Assembly (NCBI GenBank): GCA_947461445.1
Contig: CANHKV010000009.1
Coordinates: 1 to 43,740 of the forward strand
Origin: Holosporales bacterium
GTDB taxonomy: Bacteria > Pseudomonadota > Alphaproteobacteria > Holosporales > Holosporaceae
DNA: 43,740 nucleotides
Reading direction: 5' to 3'
The notes below the pieces were generated by a model. It saw only the letters and a list, made by a program, of their open reading frames with translations, was not told where the DNA came from and did no database searches. The stretch's first letter is position 1. Each line of letters opens with the position of its first letter. The position numbers and the translations under genes were made by a program. Positions 8,669 through 17,084 of the stretch are shown here, piece after piece.

Positions 8669-9817
8669 ATGCCGCTTTATGTGTATCGGGGGCTGAATTT
8701 AAATGGTGAGCTGTTGCGAGGATATCTATCCGGAGGCTCCTCTAATGACATTCGTAAAACATTGCATGCGCGGCAAATAGAGCCCTTGTCCTTACGGCGT
8801 TTGTGGTTGCCACGTACACAACCCAAAGAACTGGCCTTGTTTTTCCTGCACTTGTATTATGCCTTGCAAGCGGGGCACCCCTTGATTCAGGCCATTACTT
8901 TGGTTCAGCCTTCTTTTCAGGGGTCCTTTGGCGTGTTCATTCAAGCGTTGATTCAAAATGTAGCCCAAGGAAAATTACTGTCTGATGCCTGCCAATGGTA
9001 TCCGTGGATTTTTTCTGGCCCATTGCTTGCCCTTCTGCATGTGGGCGAGCAATCTGGTCGACTGGCGCAAACGTGTCAAAATGCCCACGATTATTTAAAG
9101 AAAACCCAAAAAAACAAACAGGCTTTTCGCAAGGCATTGGCCTATCCCATTTTAAATTTTGGATTTTTTATGGTGGCTCTTTTTTCCTTGTCACAGGGGT
9201 TATTACCCACCCTAGAAGATATGGCCATGACAAGGGATGGTCCCTCATCTTGGCGCACAGAATTCTTGATGCACCTGACTCAGGGAGACTTGTCTTGGAT
9301 AATGTACGGCACCATGGTTGGGGGGATTGGCCTTTTTTTGTACTTTAACCCGTTGCGCATTCCTCTTCTGGGGGATTGGCTGGCGAAAAAGACTTATTGG
9401 TCCCTTTTTTCTGGTTTGGTTTTGCTTTTAAAGGAAGAAATCCCCCTAGTCAAAGGGCTGTCCTTGATGGAAAGCAGTCTGGGTTATTGCCCTGCCTTGC
9501 GTCAACCGTTGGCCAAAATGGTCAGAGAAATCCAAGAAGGGCGGTCGCTGGTGGACTCCATGGCCACATTACCCCACTTTTCTTTGATGTACCTGCAATT
9601 TTTAAGGGCGGGTGAAGGCACTGGACAACTGATTCCGTCCTTTGAGTTAATGCTGGACTTTATCCAAGATGATCTGAATCGGTCTCTGGAACAGTGGTTG
9701 TTTTGGATTACCCCCATCAGCCTGACGATCTTGGGCCTTTGTTTTTGGGTCTTAATCGACGGGACAATGGCACCCCTTTACGACAGCATCGACCAAACCA
9801 TCCGAGAGGTGGTATGA
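8669..9817 (+). CDS. gspF: inner-membrane platform protein, GspF/PilC family
   Basis: Polytopic inner-membrane platform that couples the ATPase to pilin assembly. The 382-residue frame opens with MPLYVYRG, typical of GspF/PilC. Two repeated T2SSF domains follow, each with a helical cytoplasmic bundle (about 50-165 and 250-345) and a hydrophobic segment after it. The repeated ALQAGHPL-type and LKEEIPLVKG-type openings and the FLRAGEGTGQL segment fit the family. It starts two bases after the gspE stop, which indicates one transcript. The N-terminal domain is somewhat shorter than in typical ~400-residue members. Confidence 0.88.
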   Translation: MPLYVYRGLNLNGELLRGYLSGGSSNDIRKTLHARQIEPLSLRRLWLPRTQPKELALFFLHLYYALQAGHPLIQAITLVQPSFQGSFGVFIQALIQNVAQGKLLSDACQWYPWIFSGPLLALLHVGEQSGRLAQTCQNAHDYLKKTQKNKQAFRKALAYPILNFGFFMVALFSLSQGLLPTLEDMAMTRDGPSSWRTEFLMHLTQGDLSWIMYGTMVGGIGLFLYFNPLRIPLLGDWLAKKTYWSLFSGLVLLLKEEIPLVKGLSLMESSLGYCPALRQPLAKMVREIQEGRSLVDSMATLPHFSLMYLQFLRAGEGTGQLIPSFELMLDFIQDDLNRSLEQWLFWITPISLTILGLCFWVLIDGTMAPLYDSIDQTIREVV

Positions 9818-9821
9818 AGAC

Positions 9822-11168
9822 ATGAGCATGACCCTTTACATCATTTGTCATCGCCATATTTTATACCTGTATCGCATGGATATTGACCGTCCTGTCTTTC
9901 TGAAATCCGATACAGAGTCAGAGACGATCATCGCGGAACTGGTGTCTTTCAATCCCAAAAAAGTGATCATTATCGATAATGGTTCCAGCAACAGTTTAAA
10001 AATTGAAACCACCAGCCGTACGTTATCTTTGTACGAGTACGCTCAATGGGCTTGGCAAAAATGGCGCCACATTCGACAAAACTCTCTGTTTGCCACCGTG
10101 CGCATATTGCGTCAATACAACAGCATTTTGGTTGCAACCTCGCCTTTTAACGGGCCTCTGGTTCCTTTTTTAGAAAAATTGGATCAATACGCTGTGACAT
10201 CCAATGTTTACAATTATCCTCTGGCTCTGATTATGGGGATTTACGCAGAACACAGGGCACATTTGCTTTCACAGCCCTTACTGGTCATAGTAGACAAAGA
10301 TCATCGCAGTTTTTTGGCGTTTTTATTAAAAGAAAAGTTGGTTTTCGTTCGTCAACATACCCTGTCGTCCACAGATGCGTACAACGATATTGGGCCTAAA
10401 AACATCATCTTGGACACGATCCGATATTTGGAAAAAACCTTTGCCGTATCCAACATTGTCCCGATGTTCTTTTTAGAAGACACCTCTTGGGAAACCATGT
10501 TTCGGGCATTTTTCCCCAACAGTATGTTTCACATTCCAGAAAAAGATCGGTCTTTTTTGCCTATAGATGACACGTTTGTATCACCTGATGTCAGCGTTTT
10601 TGACGGCATTGTATTGAAAAAAACCCCATCCACAGCATTAATGCATTTACTGGGTAGCATTTTTCAAAGATCATGGATCCGACGATTGGTACCCTATATC
10701 CAGCTGGCCAACATCGTTGCCCTATTGATCTGTATTTACAGCATGTATACGGCTTTTTGTTTGATGACCTGCAATCAACAATTGGGAAAAAAGTTGGATA
10801 AATTGACGCAATCATTTGCCAGCATCCAAAACCAGTTGTCGCAAATGCCCATTGCCTCTTGTCACATTGATCAGATTGAAAAAACCAGAACCTTGTCGGA
10901 AACCCAGTACAAAGCTTTGATCCAGTACTTTGCCCTACTAGAACATGTATTAAACGATCGCTGCATCATTCGCTCTCTTTCCATGAGTCCAAAAAAAAGC
11001 CGCCTTTCCCTGCAAATGACCGATCCGACCTTGACCATGGATGATTTAATTGATTTGGGACAAAATGCGTTGCCCCATTTTCAAATCACTGCGCCTGCCC
11101 AGACCCCCTCTTCTATTTTTGTTGTTGAAACAAAATCACCTCTGTCTTATGAAAAAACGTCTGATTAA
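9822..11168 (+). CDS. GspL/PilM-PilN-like bitopic assembly protein
   Basis: The 448-residue protein has a long cytoplasmic N-terminal part (1-285) with alternating strands and helices. One membrane helix follows at about 290-314, then a coiled-coil-like stretch (320-350) and a periplasmic C-terminal domain of ~95 residues. That is the GspL layout, or PilM and PilN joined in one chain. Sequence identity to the families is not obvious by eye, so the call rests on architecture and on position after GspF and before a PilO-like gene. It would link the ATPase to the periplasmic parts. It starts 4 bases after gspF and its end overlaps the next gene by 20 bases. Confidence 0.55.
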   Translation: MSMTLYIICHRHILYLYRMDIDRPVFLKSDTESETIIAELVSFNPKKVIIIDNGSSNSLKIETTSRTLSLYEYAQWAWQKWRHIRQNSLFATVRILRQYNSILVATSPFNGPLVPFLEKLDQYAVTSNVYNYPLALIMGIYAEHRAHLLSQPLLVIVDKDHRSFLAFLLKEKLVFVRQHTLSSTDAYNDIGPKNIILDTIRYLEKTFAVSNIVPMFFLEDTSWETMFRAFFPNSMFHIPEKDRSFLPIDDTFVSPDVSVFDGIVLKKTPSTALMHLLGSIFQRSWIRRLVPYIQLANIVALLICIYSMYTAFCLMTCNQQLGKKLDKLTQSFASIQNQLSQMPIASCHIDQIEKTRTLSETQYKALIQYFALLEHVLNDRCIIRSLSMSPKKSRLSLQMTDPTLTMDDLIDLGQNALPHFQITAPAQTPSSIFVVETKSPLSYEKTSD

Positions 11169-11700
11169 TATACTGATCTATTTAATTGGATCTTTAACCG
11201 TCTGTATATGTATGTTTTTAATCGTATTTTCATTGCAAAAACAAGAGAAGATTTTTTTTGAAAAAATTCAGATCCTGAATCGTCAACTGATCAAAGAAAC
11301 AGAACAATTGAAAACCTTGCAATCCACCACACGCGCATTATGCCAATCCATGCAGTTTAAAGGCAGAAAAAATGGTTATGCAGATAACGCTATTTTTTTG
11401 AATCATGCAAAGCAACATCATTTAAAGAATGTGGAATTGACGGCTCTGCCCCCTGAAATAATTTATCATGACCAAAAAATGACATTGCGGAAAATACCCA
11501 TCCGAATGAATTTTATGTTAACAAAAGATCAAAATTTTTGGAAATTTTTAAATGCTCTGCAAGAAGCTTTTCCTGCGTCAATATTAATTCAATTTTTATC
11601 CATCGAGCGGATTTATTTCAAAGAAAGGCTTGGAATTTTCTTAAAAGCCAGTTTTCATTTTGATTGGTACACCATTCTTATTTCTGCGGATGCATCATGA
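11149..11700 (+). CDS. PilO/GspM-like inner-membrane protein
   Basis: I chose ATG 11149, which opens MKKRLINILIYLIGS. The 183-residue product has one N-terminal membrane helix (about 5-26), then a coiled-coil-like region with many Glu, Gln and Lys (28-60), then a small alpha/beta domain. PilO and GspM have this layout and pair with PilN/GspL through the periplasmic domain. The start overlaps the previous gene by 20 bases and the stop is shared with the next start as ATGA. Composition is more AT-rich than the two ATPase/platform genes. The call is from architecture and context. Confidence 0.5.
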   Translation: MKKRLINILIYLIGSLTVCICMFLIVFSLQKQEKIFFEKIQILNRQLIKETEQLKTLQSTTRALCQSMQFKGRKNGYADNAIFLNHAKQHHLKNVELTALPPEIIYHDQKMTLRKIPIRMNFMLTKDQNFWKFLNALQEAFPASILIQFLSIERIYFKERLGIFLKASFHFDWYTILISADAS

Positions 11701-12227
11701 TTGTATTGGGGCTCAGCGCCATTATGATGTCTTCCTTATTCTTTTCTCCCCAAGAGTGTCACGACATAGAAAATCGAGAACATTCCCATATTTGTCAAAA
11801 CCCAACAGAAAAAGAAGATATGCCTCTGGTTTTGAATGGCATTTTGTGTCGGCCTGACTTGGATCATTGGATTGTTTGGATTAATGGCACGCGCATTTAC
11901 AGTCAAAGACCACAATCCATACAGGGTTGGACCATTATCAAGGTTCATTCGGACAGCGTTGTTGTGCGCTCTAAGCATGGAGAAGAGCGAGAATTGCGTC
12001 CAGAGCAAGATCCGGATTTAGAGGAATTTAGTACGTCTATGGATGAGACCACACCTGAAGATTTAGAGATTAACGAAGATGATCAAAACGAGGCGGGTCA
12101 TGAGGACACAACTGTAGCCCCTGAAACAGAAAACAGTGACGATGCCCCAGAGGCAACGGAGAATTTTGAAAGTAGCCATACCCCCAACAGATTGGCAAGC
12201 CAAAAACAAGAAAAAGCCACCATGTAA
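11697..12227 (+). CDS. PilP/GspC-like protein with a long acidic tail
   Basis: ATG 11697 overlaps the upstream stop as ATGA. The 176-residue product has an N-terminal hydrophobic anchor (2-17). A compact domain with LNGILC, WIVWING, GWTIIKV and GEERELRP follows (about 42-105). This pattern of a short beta domain naming a 'new/own' operator-like loop is that of PilP, GspC homology-region and GspB-type proteins, which contact the secretin. The last ~70 residues are very rich in Asp and Glu and look disordered. It ends the operon. No secretin gene follows in the window. Confidence 0.5.
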   Translation: MIVLGLSAIMMSSLFFSPQECHDIENREHSHICQNPTEKEDMPLVLNGILCRPDLDHWIVWINGTRIYSQRPQSIQGWTIIKVHSDSVVVRSKHGEERELRPEQDPDLEEFSTSMDETTPEDLEINEDDQNEAGHEDTTVAPETENSDDAPEATENFESSHTPNRLASQKQEKATM

Positions 12228-12274
12228 AGAATCATAAGGGGCCATTTCAGAATCATTTTGTGGGCGTTTGCCTT

Positions 12275-12303
12275 TTGACAGAGCATTTTTTTTAGACTAT
12301 AAT
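12275..12303 (+). promoter_or_regulatory. consensus sigma70 promoter for rpmJ-rpoZ
   Basis: TTGACA at 12275-12280, exactly 17 bases, and TATAAT at 12298-12303: a full consensus match. It lies 33 bases before rpmJ, so this unit is expected to be strongly expressed independently of the secretion operon. Confidence 0.85.
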
Positions 12304-12335
12304 GAGGATAAGTATTCATAAAATTTTTTAATAAC

Positions 12336-12461
12336 ATGCGTGTTTTAAGTTCTCTTCGCAGTCAAAAGCAACGCGATCGCAATTGTCAAGTTGTGCGCAG
12401 AGGTCGTCGTGTGTATGTGATTAACAAGAAAAACCGTCGTTTTAACGCACGGCAGGGTTAA
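12336..12461 (+). CDS. rpmJ: 50S ribosomal protein L36
   Basis: A 41-residue protein. It has the alphaproteobacterial L36 form: [10 protein letters not shown] at the start, [18 protein letters not shown] in the middle and the RFNARQG end. Only one of the four zinc ligand positions of C+ type L36 is kept (Cys at about 16), as usual for this C-minus form. The TAA stop shares its last base with the ATG of rpoZ (TAATG), so the two are coupled. Confidence 0.93.
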   Translation: MRVLSSLRSQKQRDRNCQVVRRGRRVYVINKKNRRFNARQG

Positions 12462-12967
12462 TGAACAGTCCAAAAGGGGTTGTTGAAAGCTGTCTTTCAA
12501 AAACATCAGACCCATTTACACTGGTTGTTCTTGCCGCCTATCGGTCACAAGAACTTGCTTCGGGTATTGCTGCATGCATACCCACAGACGGCAGCAAGGA
12601 TGCCCTTGTTTCCCTAAAGGAAATTTCTAGCGGAAAGTTGGATATGCATTCTCTAGAAAATCGCATGATTAAAAGTCTGCAAAAGTTTTCCTTTTTATCC
12701 GAAGAAGGTCTGGGGGATTTCGAACCCATGGCAAAACCTGTTCCTGCTTATGAGAGCGCAGCCATGCATGCCCATGCTCTGTTCCAAAAGCCTGCAGCAG
12801 TGACACCGGAAACGGATGATGGGGTTTCTTTTGATTCTGAAGACCATAATGAAGACTCCTTTGATGGTGAATCCGACGATTCAGTTACAGACGAGGATTT
12901 TGTAGAAGATGACGACGGCGATATTTCAGATGATGAATTGGACGAGGAATCGGACGAATTGCTGTAA
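12461..12967 (+). CDS. rpoZ: RNA polymerase omega subunit with acidic C-terminal extension
   Basis: Omega helps fold and assemble the beta-prime subunit of RNA polymerase. Residues 5-80 carry the omega pattern: VESCL, DPFTLVVLAAYRSQELASG, then VSLKEISSGKLD and an RMIKSLQKF helix that ends the core. The protein has 168 residues; typical omega has 70-130. The excess is a tail (about 115-168) made almost only of Asp, Glu and Ser, probably disordered. It starts at the TAATG overlap with rpmJ. The omega call is from the core motif and I consider it likely. Confidence 0.8.
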   Translation: MNSPKGVVESCLSKTSDPFTLVVLAAYRSQELASGIAACIPTDGSKDALVSLKEISSGKLDMHSLENRMIKSLQKFSFLSEEGLGDFEPMAKPVPAYESAAMHAHALFQKPAAVTPETDDGVSFDSEDHNEDSFDGESDDSVTDEDFVEDDDGDISDDELDEESDELL

Positions 12968-13359
12968 ATCGATTCATCGCAACCATGGACCCTAGGTGCC
13001 ATCCCAGGCTTGGTGCGCCAGATTCATCAAGACCTCTCATTAGAACGACGGATTTGTCCCGCCATGAATTCTAGGTGGCCATCCGAAGTTAGATACCAGA
13101 TTCATCAGGACCTCTCATTAGGACGAAAGTATATCGCATTTATTCAGCCATGATTCTGGAATACTCATAATATTTATCAAGCTTAATGTTCAGTCCAATC
13201 CCCATCTGATCAAGGCATTTTATTAAAGTGGTTCCAAAATGCGATATCCGTTGGGTTTAGAGCCATGGTATCAAGAGACTATGGGGCAATGGCGATGAAC
13301 AACCTGTGATCGGCCCAATGCCCCAGAGATAAAACGATCTTGCTTACACTCTCCCATGA
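12968..13359. other. intergenic region with a degenerate tandem repeat
   Basis: Nearly 400 bases with no frame that resembles a protein. The left part holds two ~79-base imperfect repeats (listed separately). The remainder (13151-13359) is unremarkable; I see neither an RNA gene nor a terminator. Confidence 0.6.
12985..13150. repeat. two-copy ~79-bp imperfect tandem repeat
   Basis: Copy 1 (about 12985-13063) and copy 2 (about 13064-13150) both start CATGRA...CTAGGTG and share CCAGATTCATCA and GACCTCTCATTAG, with substitutions and small indels. A third start (CCATGATTCTGG) appears at about 13149 and then decays. No homologous copy elsewhere in the window was noticed. Confidence 0.6.
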
Positions 13360-13938
13360 TCAGCCCAGAGATCCACGGACCATAATGTATCCCAGCGTCA
13401 ATAAGGCACTGATAAAATTAGCGAGAAAAAAGATTCCAAAATTCTTGACAGAAAATGAAACCTTGGAACAAACCCGATTAATCCCTTGATTTTTTGACAC
13501 CAACACCACCGCTGCCAATTCTAACAGCGCATTGATGGTGGCCAAAGAAATACCGGCAATAACCTGTCTGGGTACACTAAATGTTCCTCCTAATATATGA
13601 TCCAATATCACGGAACTCAGCAGCCCCCAACAGACATACACCACCTGCCCGATGGACATAGAGACCGCATTGGCAAAACACGTTAAAACACCCGAATACC
13701 ATAGGGTTGTTTTTGTCACTTTTTTAACAAAAGGCCATTCCACCAACAGACTGAGAACCACCAAGGTTAAAAAATGCGCCATGATATGGTTAACCACCAT
13801 CAGTTCGGGCCAGATTAAATTGCCTTGTACCCTAGATACAGCCAGAAAAAGCCCTGGTATGATTGCATAGTGCCATTTCAACATCAACGGAACAAACAAA
13901 CGAATCGAACCGTCCCAGTGTATCGTATCATCTTTCAA
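13360..13938 (-). CDS. hypothetical polytopic membrane protein
   Basis: The 192-residue frame is strongly hydrophobic, with about five membrane segments (roughly 23-40, 52-68, 80-108, 127-148 and 168-188) separated by short, often basic loops. A polar N-terminus (MKDDTIHWDG) comes first. I do not recognise the family and see no catalytic motif. It stands alone on the minus strand between two repeat or decayed regions. It may be a genuine small transporter-like protein or the surviving part of one. Start ATG 13938 is the only good choice. Confidence 0.5.
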   Translation of the reverse strand: MKDDTIHWDGSIRLFVPLMLKWHYAIIPGLFLAVSRVQGNLIWPELMVVNHIMAHFLTLVVLSLLVEWPFVKKVTKTTLWYSGVLTCFANAVSMSIGQVVYVCWGLLSSVILDHILGGTFSVPRQVIAGISLATINALLELAAVVLVSKNQGINRVCSKVSFSVKNFGIFFLANFISALLTLGYIMVRGSLG

Positions 13939-14917
13939 AAAATGCTTACGGATTTACGGACTCATCACCCCACCCTATTGACCGCTTTATTCATTTGCAT
14001 TTTTGTCAGTAAATTCGTTAATGGGATATCGCAACAAAGCCATTACAATAGGACATTGTAACAGGACCTAAAAGTCCATTGCTCCCTGGGATTTTCTGTA
14101 CTGGATTAACATGCACATAACCGCGAACAGACAAAGAGGGGTACAACCCCCCCGGAAAAACAAAGGCATTTCAGCACCATTGTTGCTCTCCAAGGGATTT
14201 GCTGCCAAGTGTTCACGTCAGTGCCATGGGTAAAACGGGAATGATGGGTGTTTTGCCCCCTTTGGACACCAGGGACAGGCCCTTTTTTCCCAAATTGTCC
14301 TAATGAAAAAACCTCTTGGATAGGTAAACCTGTGGCATACAGCAACACCATGGCACCTGTACGAGATGGGTCAATGGGTGTCCAAAATGTAATAGGGATT
14401 GATCCAAGGGGAAAGGCAGGAGGAGAGACACCGCAATTTTTGCAAAAACCAGGACAGCGTATGTGCGTGTTCCATCAAAAACCCATAAAACACCTTCAAA
14501 CCTGACAACGATGGGGCATTGGTGGCATCAGATGCCTGATTTCCACTGCAATAGTGGAAAAAAGCCAGCATATCTGTCATAGTCACGGCCACCATATCCA
14601 TTTTGAGGCGTATCTTCTCTATAGGATTCATATAATCTCTGAGCCTGCGATGTATCCTATAGGATGCAGTATGGAGTAGGGCCTCTGCTGTAGAACACTG
14701 CTCTTGTTACAAAACAAAGGATGGCACCAGCCAGTCCAATAGGTCCCTGCCTCACCAAAGGCCTAGGAAACGCAGAATACGCGACCCAGATCAGGGCTGA
14801 TGCATCAAGGGATGGGAGTGCCTATTTTTACAGACTATAAAATAAGGTGTATGATCAGTATGCATATGGGGGTCTTTGGCATGAATGCCTTTTGATCACA
14901 CAACACCACCCTAAATT
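13939..14917. other. long low-coding region around a recombinase remnant
   Basis: Almost 1 kb between the orphan membrane protein and ubiE. The centre is a minus-strand Xer-like pseudogene (listed separately). The flanks (13939-14099 and 14641-14917) have no frame I can assign and no RNA gene I recognise. Confidence 0.55.
14100..14640 (-). pseudogene. decayed XerC/XerD-type tyrosine recombinase
   Basis: Read on the minus strand, pieces of a tyrosine recombinase appear in order but in different frames. From 14640 down, a SAM-like core-binding part reads TMTDMLAFFHYC...KVFYGFLMEH...QKLRCLS...INPYYIL, then a stop at about 14372. About 20 bases on, in another frame, comes AMVLLYATGLPIQEVFSL, which matches the catalytic-domain opening LLYATGLRxSE. 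The catalytic Arg position is Pro. Another frame gives SKGGKTPIIPVLPMALT, like GKGGKxRxVPL, and then FVFPGG...LSVRGY. The C-terminal HxxR and Tyr motifs were not found. The frameshifts, internal stop and missing ~40-residue linker indicate a dead gene. Confidence 0.6.
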
Positions 14918-15643
14918 ATGAAAAATGCTTTTTCGTCCATCAATGCTTTGTTTTCATCCATTGCACCAGCCTATGATCGCATGAACGATGTGATGAGTTT
15001 TGGGTTGCACCATGTGTGGAAACGGATTTTCGTGGATCAATTGCCTCTTTTTCATCCAAATAATGTGAAAAAAGATCCGTGGGTTTATGTGGATATGTCC
15101 TGTGGCAGCGGTGATATCGGGTCCCTGGTTTTAGAATGCTGTACACAAAAATCCATCTTGATTTCCCCCATTTTTATCGATCCAAATGCAGAATTATTGG
15201 CCATTGCCCAATGCCGATTGCCAGATCAATCCATACAATGGCATCAAGAATCGGCGGAACATGTATCCCTGCCCCATCACAGCATTGACCTGTATACCAT
15301 TTCTTTTGGTCTACGCAATACGGATGATCGCTGCCAGGCCCTGAAACAGGCGTATGATGTATTGGCACCAGGGGGGCAATGGTGGTGCTTGGAATTTTCC
15401 CACCCTGAAAACCCCTTGATGGCCTCTGCCTTTGATGCCTATTTGAATATATTGCCTGTTTTGGGCAACACCATCATCGGTCAGGCAGAGCCGTATGCCT
15501 ATTTGGCCGACAGCATTCGATCCTTTCCAGTCAAAGATGTATTTTTACAAGAAATCCGCGATGCTGGATTTGTAAATGTGACCTATCAACCCTTATCCTA
15601 TGGCATCGTATCCATAACCAGAGGTGTAAAATGTTTTTCATAA
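14918..15643 (+). CDS. ubiE: ubiquinone biosynthesis C-methyltransferase UbiE
   Basis: SAM-dependent methylation of a demethyl-quinone ring in ubiquinone (or menaquinone) synthesis. The 241-residue protein has the UbiE opening FSSIAPAYDRMNDVMSFG (about 12-30) and HxxWKR. The SAM loop VDMSCGSGDIG follows, close to the usual LDxAGGTGD. SFGLRNTDD and FSHPENP-like segments follow, then a C-terminal ITRG close to the family's end. Gly-Gly-Thr is Gly-Ser-Gly here but the spacing is kept. The 3' end overlaps the AmpG-like gene by 13 bases. Confidence 0.92.
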   Translation: MKNAFSSINALFSSIAPAYDRMNDVMSFGLHHVWKRIFVDQLPLFHPNNVKKDPWVYVDMSCGSGDIGSLVLECCTQKSILISPIFIDPNAELLAIAQCRLPDQSIQWHQESAEHVSLPHHSIDLYTISFGLRNTDDRCQALKQAYDVLAPGGQWWCLEFSHPENPLMASAFDAYLNILPVLGNTIIGQAEPYAYLADSIRSFPVKDVFLQEIRDAGFVNVTYQPLSYGIVSITRGVKCFS

Positions 15644-16944
15644 ACCGCACACAACGCGATTCCAATACCAGGGAGAAAAACAGCCATTGGTGGCCGTTGT
15701 TGGCCTTGTTTTTACTCGGTCTAATCGGTGGCATTATTTATGATACGGGGGATGTTTTGATTCGATTATGGTCTCGTGATATGGGGGTGTTGCCCAAACA
15801 ATTGGACTGGTTGAATGGCATTGAAATCTTGCATCCTTTGAAATTTTTGTGGGCACCTTTGTTTTCTGTTGCCCTTGCCTTTGGTCCCTGGACAGGACGT
15901 CGGGCATGGATATTAATGGTTTTGGGGTTGGTGGTGTGTACCGTTGTGGGAATCAGTTATACCCCTGTTTTTGGACTGACTTTTTTGGCTATTTTACTGG
16001 TCATGACCATGGCAAGAGCCAGCTATGATGCCCTGATTATTGCATCCCAAATGGATGCGGTTTCCAAATCCTTGTGGGGATGGAGTGAAAACAGCTGTGT
16101 CACAGGATACCGTGTGGGCATTATGCTGACATCCAATTTGGCTTTGCGTGCCAGCGCTGGGGGGTTCTCCTGGGAGACAATTTATCTGTGCATTGGTTTG
16201 ATTCTGATCGCTTGCTTTTTATTGGTGGCCTACAGCCCCCTTTTTAGATTTTTAAATACGACTCAATCTGCCCCTACTCCCTCTAAACCTTTGGGTTTTT
16301 TGGCTTCTATTACCCAATGGTTCCATTTGCCGGGCAGCATGGCTGTATTGATATTTCTAACCATTTATCGATTACAAGATGGATGGATTGACCCACAAAG
16401 AGAATATTTTTTACTGGATTCCGGATTAACAAAAATCCATTTGGCCCATTTAAAAACATTGGGTTTGTGTGGAACGATTGCGGGAGGGTTTGCTGCCGGA
16501 GCCTGTATTCGCTATTTAGGTTATCGCAGGGCATTAACTTTAGGACTGATGGTGCATGGCTGTGCAGGTGGATTGCTGTACCTATCCAGTCTGTACTCTG
16601 GCTTGCCCTGGTGGCCCGAATCCTTGTTAAAAATGGCTTATTGTTTAGAGCAAACCACCAAAGGATGGTCAACCATCACCATATTCTCATTTCAATTGCT
16701 GTGTTGTCAGGGGGGCAACATCATGACGCAATTGGCATTATTCAGTGCCTTATCCGATCTTGGGATAAAGATCATTTCCGCGCGTTCTGGTTGGTTGGCC
16801 CAAGAATTTGGCTGGCCCACATTAATGGGTGTGGCAGCAGTATCTGGTTTGCCTGCACTGTGCCTAATCCCCTATTTATTTTCACGAACCTTTATCCGAG
16901 AAAAGACATTATCTATTCAAGGAGATTCCATGATTGATCCGTAA
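15631..16944 (+). CDS. ampG: AmpG-like MFS permease
   Basis: A 437-residue major facilitator protein with about 12 membrane segments. The first helix pair and following loop resemble AmpG: a DTGDVLIRLWSRDMGV stretch, then HPLKFLWAPLF, which matches the Y/HxxKFLWAPL feature of the family. AmpG imports anhydro-muropeptides released from peptidoglycan turnover, which would fit the dacB, NlpC/P60 and Mur genes of this window. Substrate is inferred; related rickettsial AmpG-like paralogues may carry other solutes. It begins inside ubiE. Confidence 0.75.
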   Translation: MFFINRTQRDSNTREKNSHWWPLLALFLLGLIGGIIYDTGDVLIRLWSRDMGVLPKQLDWLNGIEILHPLKFLWAPLFSVALAFGPWTGRRAWILMVLGLVVCTVVGISYTPVFGLTFLAILLVMTMARASYDALIIASQMDAVSKSLWGWSENSCVTGYRVGIMLTSNLALRASAGGFSWETIYLCIGLILIACFLLVAYSPLFRFLNTTQSAPTPSKPLGFLASITQWFHLPGSMAVLIFLTIYRLQDGWIDPQREYFLLDSGLTKIHLAHLKTLGLCGTIAGGFAAGACIRYLGYRRALTLGLMVHGCAGGLLYLSSLYSGLPWWPESLLKMAYCLEQTTKGWSTITIFSFQLLCCQGGNIMTQLALFSALSDLGIKIISARSGWLAQEFGWPTLMGVAAVSGLPALCLIPYLFSRTFIREKTLSIQGDSMIDP

Positions 16945-17023
16945 ACTATACATGCAACGAGAGAAAATACAGATTATCCCTTTTTTAAAACCATGCAAAA
17001 TTTTTTCAAAAAATATTTTCTTC

Positions 17024-17052
17024 TTTATATTTTCCTAAATTTTTTGTATAAT
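17024..17052 (+). promoter_or_regulatory. probable greA promoter
   Basis: A perfect -10 TATAAT (17047-17052) lies 32 bases before greA in a very AT-rich stretch. The -35 at 17 bases is a weak TTTATA. No ribosome binding site is evident before the ATG. Confidence 0.5.
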
Positions 17053-17084
17053 CATAACTTTATTGACAAAAGTGATTTTTAACC

